56,941 bases of DNA, taken from CAZESH01 sp964514665 (GTDB lineage: Bacteria; Bacillota; Bacilli; Paenibacillales; KCTC-25726). The stretch is from the NCBI GenBank assembly GCA_964514665.1, contig CAZESH010000001.1:1-56941 (forward strand), written 5' to 3'. A program made the position numbers and the translations under genes. The notes beneath the pieces were generated by a model. The model had not been told where the DNA came from. It was given only the letters and a program-made list of their open reading frames with translations, and ran no database searches. Shown one piece after another: positions 7,909 through 16,458 of this stretch (the stretch's first letter is position 1; each line of letters begins with the position of its first letter).

Positions 7909-9633
7909 TTAATCCTCGATCGTCGATAAATCGCCTGTCGGAAGATTCAATTCCCATGCTTTCAGGACACGCCGCATGATTTTGCCGCTGCGCGTTTTCG
8001 GCAGCTTATCCTTAAACTCGATTTCCCGCGGAGCGGCATGCGCGGAAAGTCCCTCTTTAACAAACTTGGCTATTTCCGCCTTTAATTCTTCGGAGGGGCT
8101 GTAGCCTTCCCTTAAAGATATAAACGCTTTGATCACTTCACCCCGCATCGGATCGGGCTTGCCGATGACCCCCGCTTCTGCAACGGCGGGATGCTCCACC
8201 AGCTTGCTTTCCACCTCGAAAGGTCCGACCCGCTCTCCTGATGTGTTGATCACGTCATCGATGCGGCCTTGAAACCAAAAGTAACCTTCTTCATCCATAT
8301 AGGCGGAGTCTCCGGAAATATACCATCCCTTCAGCCGGAAGTATTCCTCGTATTTGGCCGGATTTTTCCAAACTTTTCTCATCATCGACGGCCAAGGAGT
8401 CTTTATTGCAAGATTGCCCATGCGGTTAGGCGGCAGCACGTTTCCGCTGTCGTCGATGATCGCTGCTTCCACTCCGGGCAGCGGACGCCCCATCGATCCG
8501 GGCTTAATATCCATGCAGGGATAATTGCAAATCAATTGTCCTCCGGTTTCCGTCATCCACCAAGTGTCATGAATGCGCTGGTTATAAACCTTCATGCCCC
8601 AGCGAATCACCTCGGGATTGAGTGGTTCACCTACACTGAGCACGTGTCGGAGAGAGGACAAATCAAACTGCTGCACGACTTCGTCGCCTGCACCCATCAG
8701 CATTCGCAGTGCGGTCGGAGCTGTATACCATACTGTCACCTTATAACGTTCGATCGTTTTATACCAATCCTGCGGGCTGAAGCGTCCGCCGCGAATCACA
8801 TTGGTTGCTCCGTTCAGCCAGGGGGCGAAAATACCGTAAGAGGTTCCCGTCACCCACCCCGGATCTGCCGTACACCAATACACGTCGTCATCCTTCAAAT
8901 CAAGCACGATGTTGCCCGTATAATAATGCTGAATCATCGCATTGTGCACATGGTAAACCCCTTTGGGCTTGCCGGTGGAACCTGATGTATAATGAATGAT
9001 CAGTCCGTCTTCCCTATCGACCCATTCGATTTCAAACTGATCGGAGGCTTCCGCCATTTCCTTGTGGTAATCGATCTGGCCCTGCTCAAGCTGGAGATTT
9101 TCTCCCACCAGAATGACATGCTTCAGCGCGGGCAGCTTATCAACCGGTACTCGATGCAGCAGTCCAGGGGTTGTAATAACGGCAATCGCTTCGCTGTCCT
9201 CGAGGCGATCCTTGACTGCAGTCTCCATAAAGGCCTCGAACAGCGGACCTACGACGACGCCTGCTTTGACCGCGCCAAGCAGCGAAAAATAGAGCTCGGG
9301 GGTACGGGGCATGAAAATAAACATCCGTTCCCCTTTTGCGATGCCGAGCTTGTTCAGCACGTTGCCGAAGCGATTGGACTGCAGTCTGATATCTTCAAAC
9401 GTATATTTTTCATCGCGTTTGTCGTCACTGTAATACAGCGCGATTTTGTCCTTTTTTGCTGATTCCGCATGACGGTCAATAGCTTCATAGGCCAAATTGA
9501 CTTTACCCGTTTCATACCAGGTAAAATTTTTCTCGATTTCTGCCCAATTAAAACCGTTTCGGGCATCCTCATAACTGTCTAGGTTGGAATTGTTCGCCAC
9601 CGCATGAATCACTTCCAAATGTGCTTCCTTCAT
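7909..9633 (-). CDS. acsA: Acetyl-CoA synthetase (AMP-forming)
   Basis: This 574-residue ANL-superfamily enzyme makes acetyl-CoA from acetate, ATP and CoA by way of acetyl-AMP. The P-loop-like motif YTSGSTGKPKGV lies near residue 215, GWVTGTSYG and TWWMTETGG follow, and the C-terminal PKTRSGKIMRR (about 545-553) holds the lysine that AcuA-type acetyltransferases modify. The length is close to B. subtilis AcsA. ATG 9633 follows AAGGAGG. It is transcribed away from acuA-acuC, the predicted acetylase and deacetylase of this protein. A cre site lies between promoter and start, so glucose repression by CcpA is likely. Confidence 0.96.
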   Translation of the reverse strand: MKEAHLEVIHAVANNSNLDSYEDARNGFNWAEIEKNFTWYETGKVNLAYEAIDRHAESAKKDKIALYYSDDKRDEKYTFEDIRLQSNRFGNVLNKLGIAKGERMFIFMPRTPELYFSLLGAVKAGVVVGPLFEAFMETAVKDRLEDSEAIAVITTPGLLHRVPVDKLPALKHVILVGENLQLEQGQIDYHKEMAEASDQFEIEWVDREDGLIIHYTSGSTGKPKGVYHVHNAMIQHYYTGNIVLDLKDDDVYWCTADPGWVTGTSYGIFAPWLNGATNVIRGGRFSPQDWYKTIERYKVTVWYTAPTALRMLMGAGDEVVQQFDLSSLRHVLSVGEPLNPEVIRWGMKVYNQRIHDTWWMTETGGQLICNYPCMDIKPGSMGRPLPGVEAAIIDDSGNVLPPNRMGNLAIKTPWPSMMRKVWKNPAKYEEYFRLKGWYISGDSAYMDEEGYFWFQGRIDDVINTSGERVGPFEVESKLVEHPAVAEAGVIGKPDPMRGEVIKAFISLREGYSPSEELKAEIAKFVKEGLSAHAAPREIEFKDKLPKTRSGKIMRRVLKAWELNLPTGDLSTIED

Positions 9634-9665
9634 AATGACCTCCTTGGTTAAATCATGAAATAATA

Positions 9666-9679
9666 AAAAAGCGCTTACA
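9666..9679 (-). promoter_or_regulatory. CcpA-binding cre site of acsA
   Basis: On the minus strand it reads TGTAAGCGCTTTTT, which agrees with the cre consensus TGWAARCGYTWNCW at 13 of 14 positions. It lies about 50 nt downstream of the predicted acsA start site, a position suited to a transcription roadblock. Confidence 0.8.
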
Positions 9680-9734
9680 ACATTGATGGAGTAATGATAT
9701 TTGAAAAAATTCTTGAAAATTGTATGACTTTTTT

Positions 9735-9740
9735 ATTATA
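9735..9740 (-). promoter_or_regulatory. Extended -10 element of the acsA promoter
   Basis: The minus strand reads TATGTTATAAT: a perfect -10 with the TGn extension. The -35 region is weak. Confidence 0.55.
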
Positions 9741-9839
9741 ACATACGAGCCAAACAGCGACTATATGATCTTGCTTTTGATTTTCTGTGTATCGTGTTAA
9801 GCTAGAATAAGGATTCCGACTTAGAGGAGGGAATTTCTC

Positions 9840-10475
9840 ATGGTGGAGCATATTAAAATCTATCATTCCCAGGAGATCATGCACCAAGGCCGCATTTTGA
9901 AGGTTGAAGGTCCGATCCCTCCCGAACGGCTGAAACATTACTCCATGCACAAAGATTTGGACGCCTTTCGCAGACCCGCAGAACAGCACGAAGCGCTTGT
10001 GGAGATCGCCGGGCTGGCGGAAGGACGCATTATCGCCGCGATTGATCAAGAAACGATTGTGGGATACGTTACTTTTCACTATCCGGACGAGTTGGAGCGG
10101 TGGTCGGAAGGAAACATGGCGGATTTGATCGAGCTGGGGGCTATCGAAGTGGCGAATGACTACCGGGGCGCAGGACTGGGTAAACAGTTGATTCGTCTGG
10201 CCTTCTCCGCCGGACAGTTGGATAATGTGATTGTTTTTACCACGGAATATTATTGGCATTGGGACCTTGAAGGCAGCGGCTTGAATGTTTGGGATTACCG
10301 CAAGGTCATGGAAAAACTGATGAAGTGCGTGGATATGGTCTGGTATGCGACCGATGATCCGGAAATCTGTTCGCATCCGGCAAACTGCTTGATGGTCCGG
10401 GTAGGCAAACTGGTGCCGCAAACCTCGGTGGAGCAATTCGACCGCGTGCGATTTCAGAGAAAGTTTATGTACTGA
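9840..10475 (+). CDS. acuA: GNAT acetyltransferase AcuA, regulator of acetyl-CoA synthetase
   Basis: This 211-residue protein has a GNAT fold with the acetyl-CoA loop YRGAGLGKQLI (about residues 105-115) after the strand LIELGAIEVAND. In B. subtilis AcuA acetylates and inactivates AcsA, and the deacetylase AcuC reverses this. The gene is divergent from acsA and 29 bp upstream of acuC, which supports that role. The start follows GAGGAGG. No acuB (CBS-domain) gene separates acuA and acuC here, unlike B. subtilis. Confidence 0.93.
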   Translation: MVEHIKIYHSQEIMHQGRILKVEGPIPPERLKHYSMHKDLDAFRRPAEQHEALVEIAGLAEGRIIAAIDQETIVGYVTFHYPDELERWSEGNMADLIELGAIEVANDYRGAGLGKQLIRLAFSAGQLDNVIVFTTEYYWHWDLEGSGLNVWDYRKVMEKLMKCVDMVWYATDDPEICSHPANCLMVRVGKLVPQTSVEQFDRVRFQRKFMY

Positions 10476-10504
10476 TTTCTTAGTGGTTCAAGGAGGTGGC
10501 TTTC

Positions 10505-11683
10505 ATGACGGACAATGCCGCATTCATATTTCATAACCAAACGCTGGGCTATGATTTTAACGATCATCACCCTTTCAAACAAAAGAGATTACTGTTGACC
10601 ATGGATCTGCTGAAGCAAGTCGGAGCGCTTGCAGAGCAGCAAGTGGTCACGCCCCGCAGTGCGCTTGATGAGGAATTGCTCTGGATTCACAGCCCTCACT
10701 ATGTAGATATCGTGAAGCAATTAAGCGCACATACGCCAAGCGAGCAGCATCTTAAACAGGCTGGAAAATATGGCCTCGACACAGAGGACACACCCTACTT
10801 TCCTCGTATGCACGAGGTGACTTCCGCTATAGTCGGCGGCTCCATTACCGCTGCCGAGCTGGTCATGTCGGGCAGTGTCAGGCACGCGCTGCATCTCGGA
10901 GGAGGGCTGCATCACGCCATGCCCAACAAAGGGTCCGGTTTTTGCATTTATAACGACGCTTCCATCGCCATCGCCTACATTCGCAAGCATTATCATAAAA
11001 AAGTGCTCTATATTGATACCGACGTCCATCACGGGGACGGGGTTCAAATGAGTTATTATTCCGATCCCGATGTCTGTACGCTCTCCATTCATGAAACCGG
11101 CAAATATTTGTTCCCGGGGACGGGGGCGGTCAACGAACGCGGAGAGGGCCACGGCTTCGGCGCCTGCTTCAACATTCCGATGGAGCCGTATACCGAAGAC
11201 GAATCATGGCTGGAATGCTTTAAAGATGTGCTGGAACAAGCATCGGCCCATTTCCGGCCCGATGTGATCATCAGTCAGCACGGCTGTGATGCGCACAGCT
11301 ACGATCCTTTGTCACACATTCACTGCAGTATGGACATATACGCGGAAATGCCGAAAATCATCGATTCCCTTGCCGAACAATACTGCGAAGGACGTTGGGT
11401 CGCCTTAGGCGGAGGCGGCTATGACATCTGGAGAGTCGTTCCCCGAGCCTGGAGCTTGCTTTGGCTTGTTATGAACAAGCATCCCCTGGTGCGGGAAATT
11501 GATAGCAATCCGCTCCTCCCTCTGCCGCAAGCTTGGCGTGAACAGTGGCAGCCGCAAGCTCCGGAGAATCTGCCCGACACTTGGATGGATCGCAAAAACG
11601 CCTGGGAACCCATTCCCAGACGCCGCGAAATCACGGAAAGAAATCAAAAAAACAAAGAGATCGCCCTGCTTTATTTGCGTTAG
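10505..11683 (+). CDS. acuC: Class I histone-deacetylase-type deacetylase AcuC
   Basis: This 392-residue zinc-dependent deacetylase has HHAMPNKGSGFCIYND with the paired catalytic His, DTDVHHGDG with the Asp and His zinc ligands, HGCDAH with the third ligand, and GGGGYD with the catalytic Tyr. It should remove acetyl groups from lysine, with AcsA as the known substrate in B. subtilis. An in-frame GTG at 10496 lies inside the Shine-Dalgarno AAGGAGGT, so ATG 10505 is preferred. Its stop overlaps the stop of the convergent mtn gene by a few bases. Confidence 0.94.
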   Translation: MTDNAAFIFHNQTLGYDFNDHHPFKQKRLLLTMDLLKQVGALAEQQVVTPRSALDEELLWIHSPHYVDIVKQLSAHTPSEQHLKQAGKYGLDTEDTPYFPRMHEVTSAIVGGSITAAELVMSGSVRHALHLGGGLHHAMPNKGSGFCIYNDASIAIAYIRKHYHKKVLYIDTDVHHGDGVQMSYYSDPDVCTLSIHETGKYLFPGTGAVNERGEGHGFGACFNIPMEPYTEDESWLECFKDVLEQASAHFRPDVIISQHGCDAHSYDPLSHIHCSMDIYAEMPKIIDSLAEQYCEGRWVALGGGGYDIWRVVPRAWSLLWLVMNKHPLVREIDSNPLLPLPQAWREQWQPQAPENLPDTWMDRKNAWEPIPRRREITERNQKNKEIALLYLR

Positions 11684-12387
11684 CCGGCAAACCGCTTGAC
11701 CATCTCCTCGACAATCTGATAGGAATGTTCAGAGGCCTGCACCGTGAATTCTGCAAAATTGATGTGCGCCGAGCCGTCTGCCCTATCCGACATCGAACGG
11801 ATCACGACATAAGGAATGCCGTTCATCGCGCATACCTGGGCAACTGCTGCTCCCTCCATTTCGGTGCACACACCGTTCAACTGTTCGTGCAGCATCTGCA
11901 CCATGCCGCGGTCGGCGACAAACTGGTCACCGGAAAGCACGCGCCCTTTCACGGTGCGTTCGGAGAACAATCGACTGCTGGCTTCATAAGCAATGTCGAC
12001 CAGCTCAGGATCCGCGGGAAAAATCGACTGCTCCGCATACGGAATCTCTCCCTTTGCGAAACCAAGTGCGCTAACGTCCATATCGTGCTGCATGCACTCG
12101 CTTGAAATTACGATATCGCCGATATTCAACCTCGGATCCAACGCTCCTGCCACCCCGGTAAACAGTACCGCCTCCACTTGAAAACGATCGATCAGCACTT
12201 GCGTGCATACAGCGGCATTGACTTTGCCGACGCCGGATTTGCAAACCACGGTATGAAGTCCGAAAAAGTCGCCCTCCATAAATTCGATTCCCGCTTTTTC
12301 CACCTTATTCCGGTGCTTCATTTGCTGCTGAAGCGATTCAATTTCCTCATTCATTGCGCCAATTATGGCAATTTTGTTATACCGCAT
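11680..12387 (-). CDS. mtnN: 5'-methylthioadenosine/S-adenosylhomocysteine nucleosidase
   Basis: This 235-residue hydrolase cleaves MTA and SAH to adenine and the thioribose product, serving methionine salvage and activated-methyl recycling. Catalytic Glu is in AMNEEIE near the N-terminus, the second Glu in TEMEGAAVAQV (about residue 175), and the purine-binding Asp in RSMSDRAD. The length matches the family. The upstream TTG at 12402 belongs to the ribosome binding site TTGGAGG, so ATG 12387 is the start. It is convergent with acuC. Confidence 0.94.
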   Translation of the reverse strand: MRYNKIAIIGAMNEEIESLQQQMKHRNKVEKAGIEFMEGDFFGLHTVVCKSGVGKVNAAVCTQVLIDRFQVEAVLFTGVAGALDPRLNIGDIVISSECMQHDMDVSALGFAKGEIPYAEQSIFPADPELVDIAYEASSRLFSERTVKGRVLSGDQFVADRGMVQMLHEQLNGVCTEMEGAAVAQVCAMNGIPYVVIRSMSDRADGSAHINFAEFTVQASEHSYQIVEEMVKRFAG

Positions 12388-12483
12388 ACATGCTACCTCC
12401 AACTAAATTATACCCACGAAAGTAAGGCCAGGCTCTGAAGCCCACTCCGACTACTTTCACGGGTTCCAATTATATACCCACCG

Positions 12484-12506
12484 AAAAAAAGGCTCTGTTA
12501 AGAGCC
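12484..12506 (-). terminator. Perfect minus-strand terminator at the left end of the palindromic element
   Basis: GGCTCT and AGAGCC pair around TAAC and are followed by T7 on the minus strand. A near-copy lies at 12814-12829, so one transcript from ccpA meets two related hairpins. Confidence 0.75.
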
Positions 12507-12829
12507 CTGAGATTGAAGACAAAGTCAGTGGGTACAAGTGGATATAGCAATTCTAAATGTCGGAGAGGGATTTCTGTTCCATAGTGAGTCTACTTTCCGT
12601 TGCTAAAGGGAGGACCTGAGAGGCCTAGAACCATGAAAGTCGGAGATCTTCGCTTTTAAGCATATGCTTCGATGGTTCTTGGTCTGTCAGGTTCGGACTG
12701 GACATTCCCTCATCCATGCGGGAAAGTAGTCGATCCAGGGAATAGAAATCCCTCTTTCGAACTTCATTAATATAAATCCGAACATAAAACTGACTTTGTC
12801 TTCAACCTGAAAAGGCTCTGTTAAGAACC
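12491..12829. mobile_element. MITE-like palindromic element
   Basis: The gene-free stretch 12388-12846 is mostly this element. Its ends are inverted copies: TTGAAGACAAAGTCAGT (12513-12529) is perfectly complementary to 12789-12805. Outside each arm lies GGCTCTGTTAAGA (12491 and 12814). Inside are nested arms: 12564-12580 with 12739-12755 (16 of 17), 12586-12598 with 12721-12733, and 12614-12634 with 12672-12692 (18 of 21). No convincing reading frame exists. It could be a non-autonomous transposable element, a remnant of an IS, or a structured RNA. No clear target duplication is visible. Confidence 0.65.
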
Positions 12830-12846
12830 TTTTTTGATATCCCATC

Positions 12847-13857
12847 TTATGAATTCAGCTTGGCTACCGTTTGTCTGATCTTCAATTCGTGGGGCAGAAT
12901 CACTTCCAACTGGGCGACCTGCTCCTTATTCATCAACTTGGTCAAAAGGCGCATCGAGACCGCACCGATATCATACATCGGCTGCGCCACAGTGGTCAGC
13001 TGCGGACGAACCATTTCGGCAATGCGCACATTGTCTACGCTGATTACGGACATATCATCAGGAACGCTCAATCCGCTGTCTTGAATCGTATGAATCGCAC
13101 CGATTGCCATCTCGTCATTTGCCACGAACAAAGCAGTTGGCCGATCCTTTAATCCAATGAAATATTTGGTCGTTTCCAATCCCGCATCATACTTGTAATT
13201 TCCGATCCGTACATAATCGTCCCGAACTTTGATTCCCGCATCCTCCATCGCTCTGCGATAGCCTTGATAGCGCGCATAACCGTTGGAAGGATCCTGCAGT
13301 GTTCCGCTGATCATGCCGATTTTCGTGTGGCCGTACTCAAGCAGCAGCTTGACGGCGTCATAAGCCGCTTCCTCATGATCGATATCTACGGAAGGCATTT
13401 CCTGATTTTCATCCGTTGTTGCACAAAGTACGATCGGAACCGAAGAGGTCTTAAAGGCGTGAAGATGTTCTTCCGTAATCGCTCCGCCCATGAACAGCAA
13501 TCCGTCCACCTGCTTCTCCAACAGCGTATTGATCACGCGAATTTCCTTATCCTTCTTTTTGTCGGCGTTGCACAGGATGATATTGTAGTGATACATATTG
13601 GCAATATCTTCGATCCCCCGTGCGACTTCGGCAAATACGGAATTGGATATGTCGGGAATGACGACACCGACCGTTGTCGTTTTTTTGCTGGCCAATCCTC
13701 GGGCTACCGCGTTCGGACGATACCCCAAACGCTCGATCGCTTCGAATACCTTTTTCCTGGTCTGCGGTTTGACATTCGGGTTATTGTTGACGACCCTGGA
13801 AACGGTCGCCATGGAAACCCCTGCTTCTCTCGCAACATCATAAATCGTTATCGTCAC
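12847..13857 (-). CDS. ccpA: Catabolite control protein A
   Basis: This 336-residue LacI-family regulator has an N-terminal helix-turn-helix and hinge with TIYDVAREAGVSMATVS, RPNAVARGLASKKTTTVG and a periplasmic-binding-protein-like core. Its sequence is very close to Bacillus CcpA, which with Ser46-phosphorylated HPr binds cre sites. Likely targets in this window include acsA. The frame extends to 13875, but GTG 13857 lies 7 nt after GGGGAG and yields the family start MTITIYDVAREAG. The ATG at 13863 sits too close to that site. Its own promoter is at 13933-13961. Confidence 0.95.
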   Translation of the reverse strand: MTITIYDVAREAGVSMATVSRVVNNNPNVKPQTRKKVFEAIERLGYRPNAVARGLASKKTTTVGVVIPDISNSVFAEVARGIEDIANMYHYNIILCNADKKKDKEIRVINTLLEKQVDGLLFMGGAITEEHLHAFKTSSVPIVLCATTDENQEMPSVDIDHEEAAYDAVKLLLEYGHTKIGMISGTLQDPSNGYARYQGYRRAMEDAGIKVRDDYVRIGNYKYDAGLETTKYFIGLKDRPTALFVANDEMAIGAIHTIQDSGLSVPDDMSVISVDNVRIAEMVRPQLTTVAQPMYDIGAVSMRLLTKLMNKEQVAQLEVILPHELKIRQTVAKLNS

Positions 13858-13932
13858 TTTCATTCTCCCCATCATTTACTGGATTATGTACAGCAACATT
13901 ACCTTATGTCGATCTTAGTCTTATAATATTTT

Positions 13933-13961
13933 ATGATACGACAAATTAATTATTTTCGCAA
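13933..13961 (-). promoter_or_regulatory. Promoter of ccpA
   Basis: On the minus strand TTGCGA (13961-13956) and TATCAT (13938-13933) are 17 bp apart. Confidence 0.6.
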
Positions 13962-13981
13962 TGTGAGCGGCAATCATAGCA

Positions 13982-14007
13982 AAAAGCCGGTGCAAAAGCC
14001 GGCTTTT
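13982..14007 (-). terminator. Terminator of the zinc-ribbon protein gene
   Basis: AAAAGCCGG pairs with CCGGCTTTT around an 8-nt loop, with T5 on the minus strand. It touches the stop codon of the gene. Confidence 0.8.
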
Positions 14008-14420
14008 CAGATTGAAGTTGAGATGGAAAACATGGAAATTTGCCTGAGTTTATGATGAATCTCCTCTTCCCACACAGACTCATGAAGCGACTTGGCCAAA
14101 ATCAGCATATCGAGCAGTTGATTTACCCGCTCCTCGATCAAACGCTCCATGATAGAAATTCCGTTTCCCTGGACCGAGGCTTGAACGATAATCGCCGCCA
14201 ATTCATTAATCTCCGAAAAATTCACCTGCTGATTATCGGCATGCTTGCCAAGCCGGCGAATCAGTTGTTTAATTTCATCCTTCACAGCTGCAAATATTTC
14301 ACTATGATTGCAAGATTCACAAGTGAAGATCGGAACCCGCTCTATTTCCACTTTATCCGCAAAAATCACGGACCGAATCTGCATATGCATGGTTTTTCCG
14401 CATGAACAGCGCTTCTGCAA
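14007..14420 (-). CDS. Conserved protein with N-terminal four-Cys zinc ribbon
   Basis: This 137-residue protein begins with CSCGK and has CESC about 27 residues later, the spacing of a YgiT/MqsA-type zinc ribbon. The rest is helical and charged, with repeated hydrophobic heptads (IMERLIEERVNQLLDMLILAK), so it may dimerise. TTG 14420 follows AAAGGAGTG at 7 nt. I cannot assign a function. It lacks the helix-turn-helix of MqsA antitoxins, and there is no neighbouring toxin gene. Confidence 0.7.
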   Translation of the reverse strand: MQKRCSCGKTMHMQIRSVIFADKVEIERVPIFTCESCNHSEIFAAVKDEIKQLIRRLGKHADNQQVNFSEINELAAIIVQASVQGNGISIMERLIEERVNQLLDMLILAKSLHESVWEEEIHHKLRQISMFSISTSI

Positions 14421-14553
14421 ATGAGATCACTCCTTTTTGTCAAAACCGAACTCCCGTTTAAAATATGTATTCGACTTTGCCGGAGGTTTTCCTTCAAACA
14501 GCAGAACGGCATTTAATGGAATAGAAGCATACGGTTGTAAAAACCAGCAAAAA

Positions 14554-14953
14554 TCAAGAGGATCGAGCAAGCAAATGGATGAATTCCCGCATAAAAGCTG
14601 GCAAATCCGGAGGTCTTCTGCCTGATACGAAATGCCGATCGACGACAACTTCCCGATTTACCCAAACAGCTCCCGCGTTCTCCAGATCATCCTTAATTCC
14701 CGGTTCTCAATTTATCCGGCGCCCATCCACCGGGAACATACAAGCCTGCAAACGCTGCTGACTCGACCTCGTTGAATGATACATCGGCTTCAATCGGCAC
14801 GCCATATTTTCCGGTGTATATTTTATGCTTCTCCGCCCCCGCAACAACAACCTCGGCGCCAGCTTCCCGCAGCCGCAGCACAGGATACCAAAGCTCCAAA
14901 TCTTCAAAATCATTTTCCACAAATGCCAATATACGTTTGCCTTCAAGCTGCAT
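14554..14953 (-). pseudogene. Internally deleted PfpI/DJ-1 family gene
   Basis: ATG 14953 follows GGAGGAG and opens a typical PfpI-family start (GKRILAFVENDFEDLELWYP, then YVPGGWAPDKLR). It stops at 14693. From about 14700 another frame reads PGIKDDLENAGAVWVNREVV and RRPPDLPAFMREF to the stop at 14554, which is the usual family C-terminus. The central piece of roughly 45 residues that carries the nucleophilic Cys (CHAG-type elbow) is missing, and the reading frame changes at the join. The family includes deglycase and protease-like enzymes; this copy should be inactive. Confidence 0.85.
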
Positions 14954-15070
14954 AAAAATCTCCTCCATTCGATGTTTTTCAGTATTGTAACATGATCAAC
15001 AAGCAAAATTCCAAAAATTCGAAAATCGATAAAAACTCCAAAAGATTAAACCAAAGCTCTAGAATAAAGA

Positions 15071-15100
15071 AAAACTCCGGAATTTAGTTCCCGGAGTTTT
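15071..15100 (-). terminator. Terminator of the repeat-protein gene
   Basis: AAAACTCCGG and CCGGAGTTTT form a 10-bp stem with a T tract on the minus strand. Confidence 0.85.
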
Positions 15101-15122
15101 ATCTTATTCGTTTTTTCAATCG

Positions 15123-15833
15123 TTAAAATGAGGTGCCGCTGGGTCTTGTCGCATCCGCTCTTAAATACTGATCATGCCCCGGTTGGTTTCCCTGGTAAGA
15201 TCCCGTATGGAAGGATTGCGGCTGCTTGTACGCACCCTGATTTTGAAGCGCGCCCGCAGCGGGGCTCATGCCAAAGCTTGAACTAGCTCCGGCGTATGAG
15301 CCTGCGATGTTCGAGGAGCTTCTCATCCCCTTTGCACTGCTCGGCTGCATGGCGTCAGCTCTCAAATACTGATCATGTCCTGCTTGGTTGCCTTGGTATT
15401 GAGCGGTATGAAAAGATTGAGGAGATTGATATTGATTTTGCGATTGGGCTGTATTAGAGCTCCAGTTCGTATTGAATTTCCCGGTGAAGGAACGGTTTGC
15501 ACCGTATTGCGAAGCGGCTTGCATGCTGCTTGGCTGCATCGCGTCAGCTCTCAAATACTGGTCATGTCCCGCTTGGTTTCCTTGATATTGGGCGGTGTGA
15601 AACGATTGCGGCGACTGAAATTGCTGCTGGCTGCTTGCTTGGAAGCTACCGGAATATGCCTGAGCCGGATTCATTTGCTGCTGATTTTGTCCATAAAAGG
15701 ATTGTACGTAACCTGCCGGTTGGTATTGTTTTGGCGCACCCTGGTACTGGGATTGTACAGTGTTATACGCGGAAGGTTGTTGGGAAATTTTTCCGCGATA
15801 ATTCGCCGTTTGAAAATTTTGTCCATAGTTCAT
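15123..15833 (-). CDS. Gln/Ser/Tyr-rich protein with three repeats, function unknown
   Basis: The 236-residue protein has no signal peptide or membrane segment. Three copies of a unit of about 30 residues follow the pattern QSFHT..YQGNQ.GHDQYLRAD....PS. Copies one and two are nearly identical and the third ends the protein. The linkers and the first 70 residues are low-complexity and rich in Gln, Ser, Tyr and Asn (NYGQNFQTANYRGK). Such composition is common in spore coat and crust proteins of this group, but that is only a guess. ATG 15833 follows AAGGAGG. It has its own terminator and no operon partner. Confidence 0.75.
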   Translation of the reverse strand: MNYGQNFQTANYRGKISQQPSAYNTVQSQYQGAPKQYQPAGYVQSFYGQNQQQMNPAQAYSGSFQASSQQQFQSPQSFHTAQYQGNQAGHDQYLRADAMQPSSMQAASQYGANRSFTGKFNTNWSSNTAQSQNQYQSPQSFHTAQYQGNQAGHDQYLRADAMQPSSAKGMRSSSNIAGSYAGASSSFGMSPAAGALQNQGAYKQPQSFHTGSYQGNQPGHDQYLRADATRPSGTSF

Positions 15834-15951
15834 TTGCAGACGGCCTCCTTGTTATTTTTTTCGGCTATTCATCCTTGATGACGATGCATCGGGATGAAGC
15901 CTGTTTTATTATGACTGAGTTATGGGGAAATTATGTTGGATACTAATGGTG

Positions 15952-15989
15952 AAAAAAAAGCCTCGATCGGTTCGATCGAAGCCTTTTTT
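15952..15989 (-). terminator. Terminator ending the aroK-to-CoA-binding-protein operon
   Basis: AAAAAAAGGCTTCGATCG pairs with CGATCGAGGCTTTTTTT on the minus strand. It is symmetric enough to work in both directions. Confidence 0.9.
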
Positions 15990-16002
15990 TCATCTCAGCC
16001 CT

Positions 16003-16431
16003 TTAGATTTTCGCAGGAATTTTCAAAATGGCATCCTCGACTTTAATGCAGCGGTCCATGACCACCTGCAGTCCATTGGATGCTGCGATTGCCGCTGCAT
16101 CTTCATTGAAAATACCCAACTGCAGCCAGAATACCTTGGCTCCGATACGGACTGCTTGTTCGGCAAAGGGAACGGTTTCTTCGCTTCTGCGAAAAACATT
16201 GACGATATCCACAGATTCCGGAATATCAAGCAGGCTGGGATAACAAGTTTCGCCAAGGATTTGCTTGACCTTGGGATTGACGGGAATAATCCGATAGCCT
16301 TTTTCCTGCAGCGCTTTGGCCACCATATGCGAGCTCCGTTCCGGATTATCGGAGCAGCCTACCACGGCAACATTGCCGGCCCCGGTCAAAATTTCTTTTA
16401 TCGTTTCTCTGGAAGGATTTTCAAAGGCCAT
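16003..16431 (-). CDS. CoA-binding domain protein
   Basis: This 142-residue single-domain Rossmann protein belongs to the YccU/CoA-binding family. It has NVAVVGCSDNPERSSHMVAK at the nucleotide-binding loop, the strand GYRIIPVNP, and SVDIVNVFRRSEE. Family members bind CoA; the physiological role is unclear. ATG 16431 is preferred, and a GTG one codon upstream is also possible after GGGAG. It is the last gene of the aroK operon, 27 nt after the C39-like peptidase gene. Confidence 0.88.
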   Translation of the reverse strand: MAFENPSRETIKEILTGAGNVAVVGCSDNPERSSHMVAKALQEKGYRIIPVNPKVKQILGETCYPSLLDIPESVDIVNVFRRSEETVPFAEQAVRIGAKVFWLQLGIFNEDAAAIAASNGLQVVMDRCIKVEDAILKIPAKI

Positions 16432-16458
16432 CACACATCATCTCCCGTTTCAAATGGA

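Noticed and set aside
14427..14648. 73-codon minus-strand frame
   Set aside because: The true coding trace here is the other frame with PGIKDDLENAG, part of the PfpI pseudogene.
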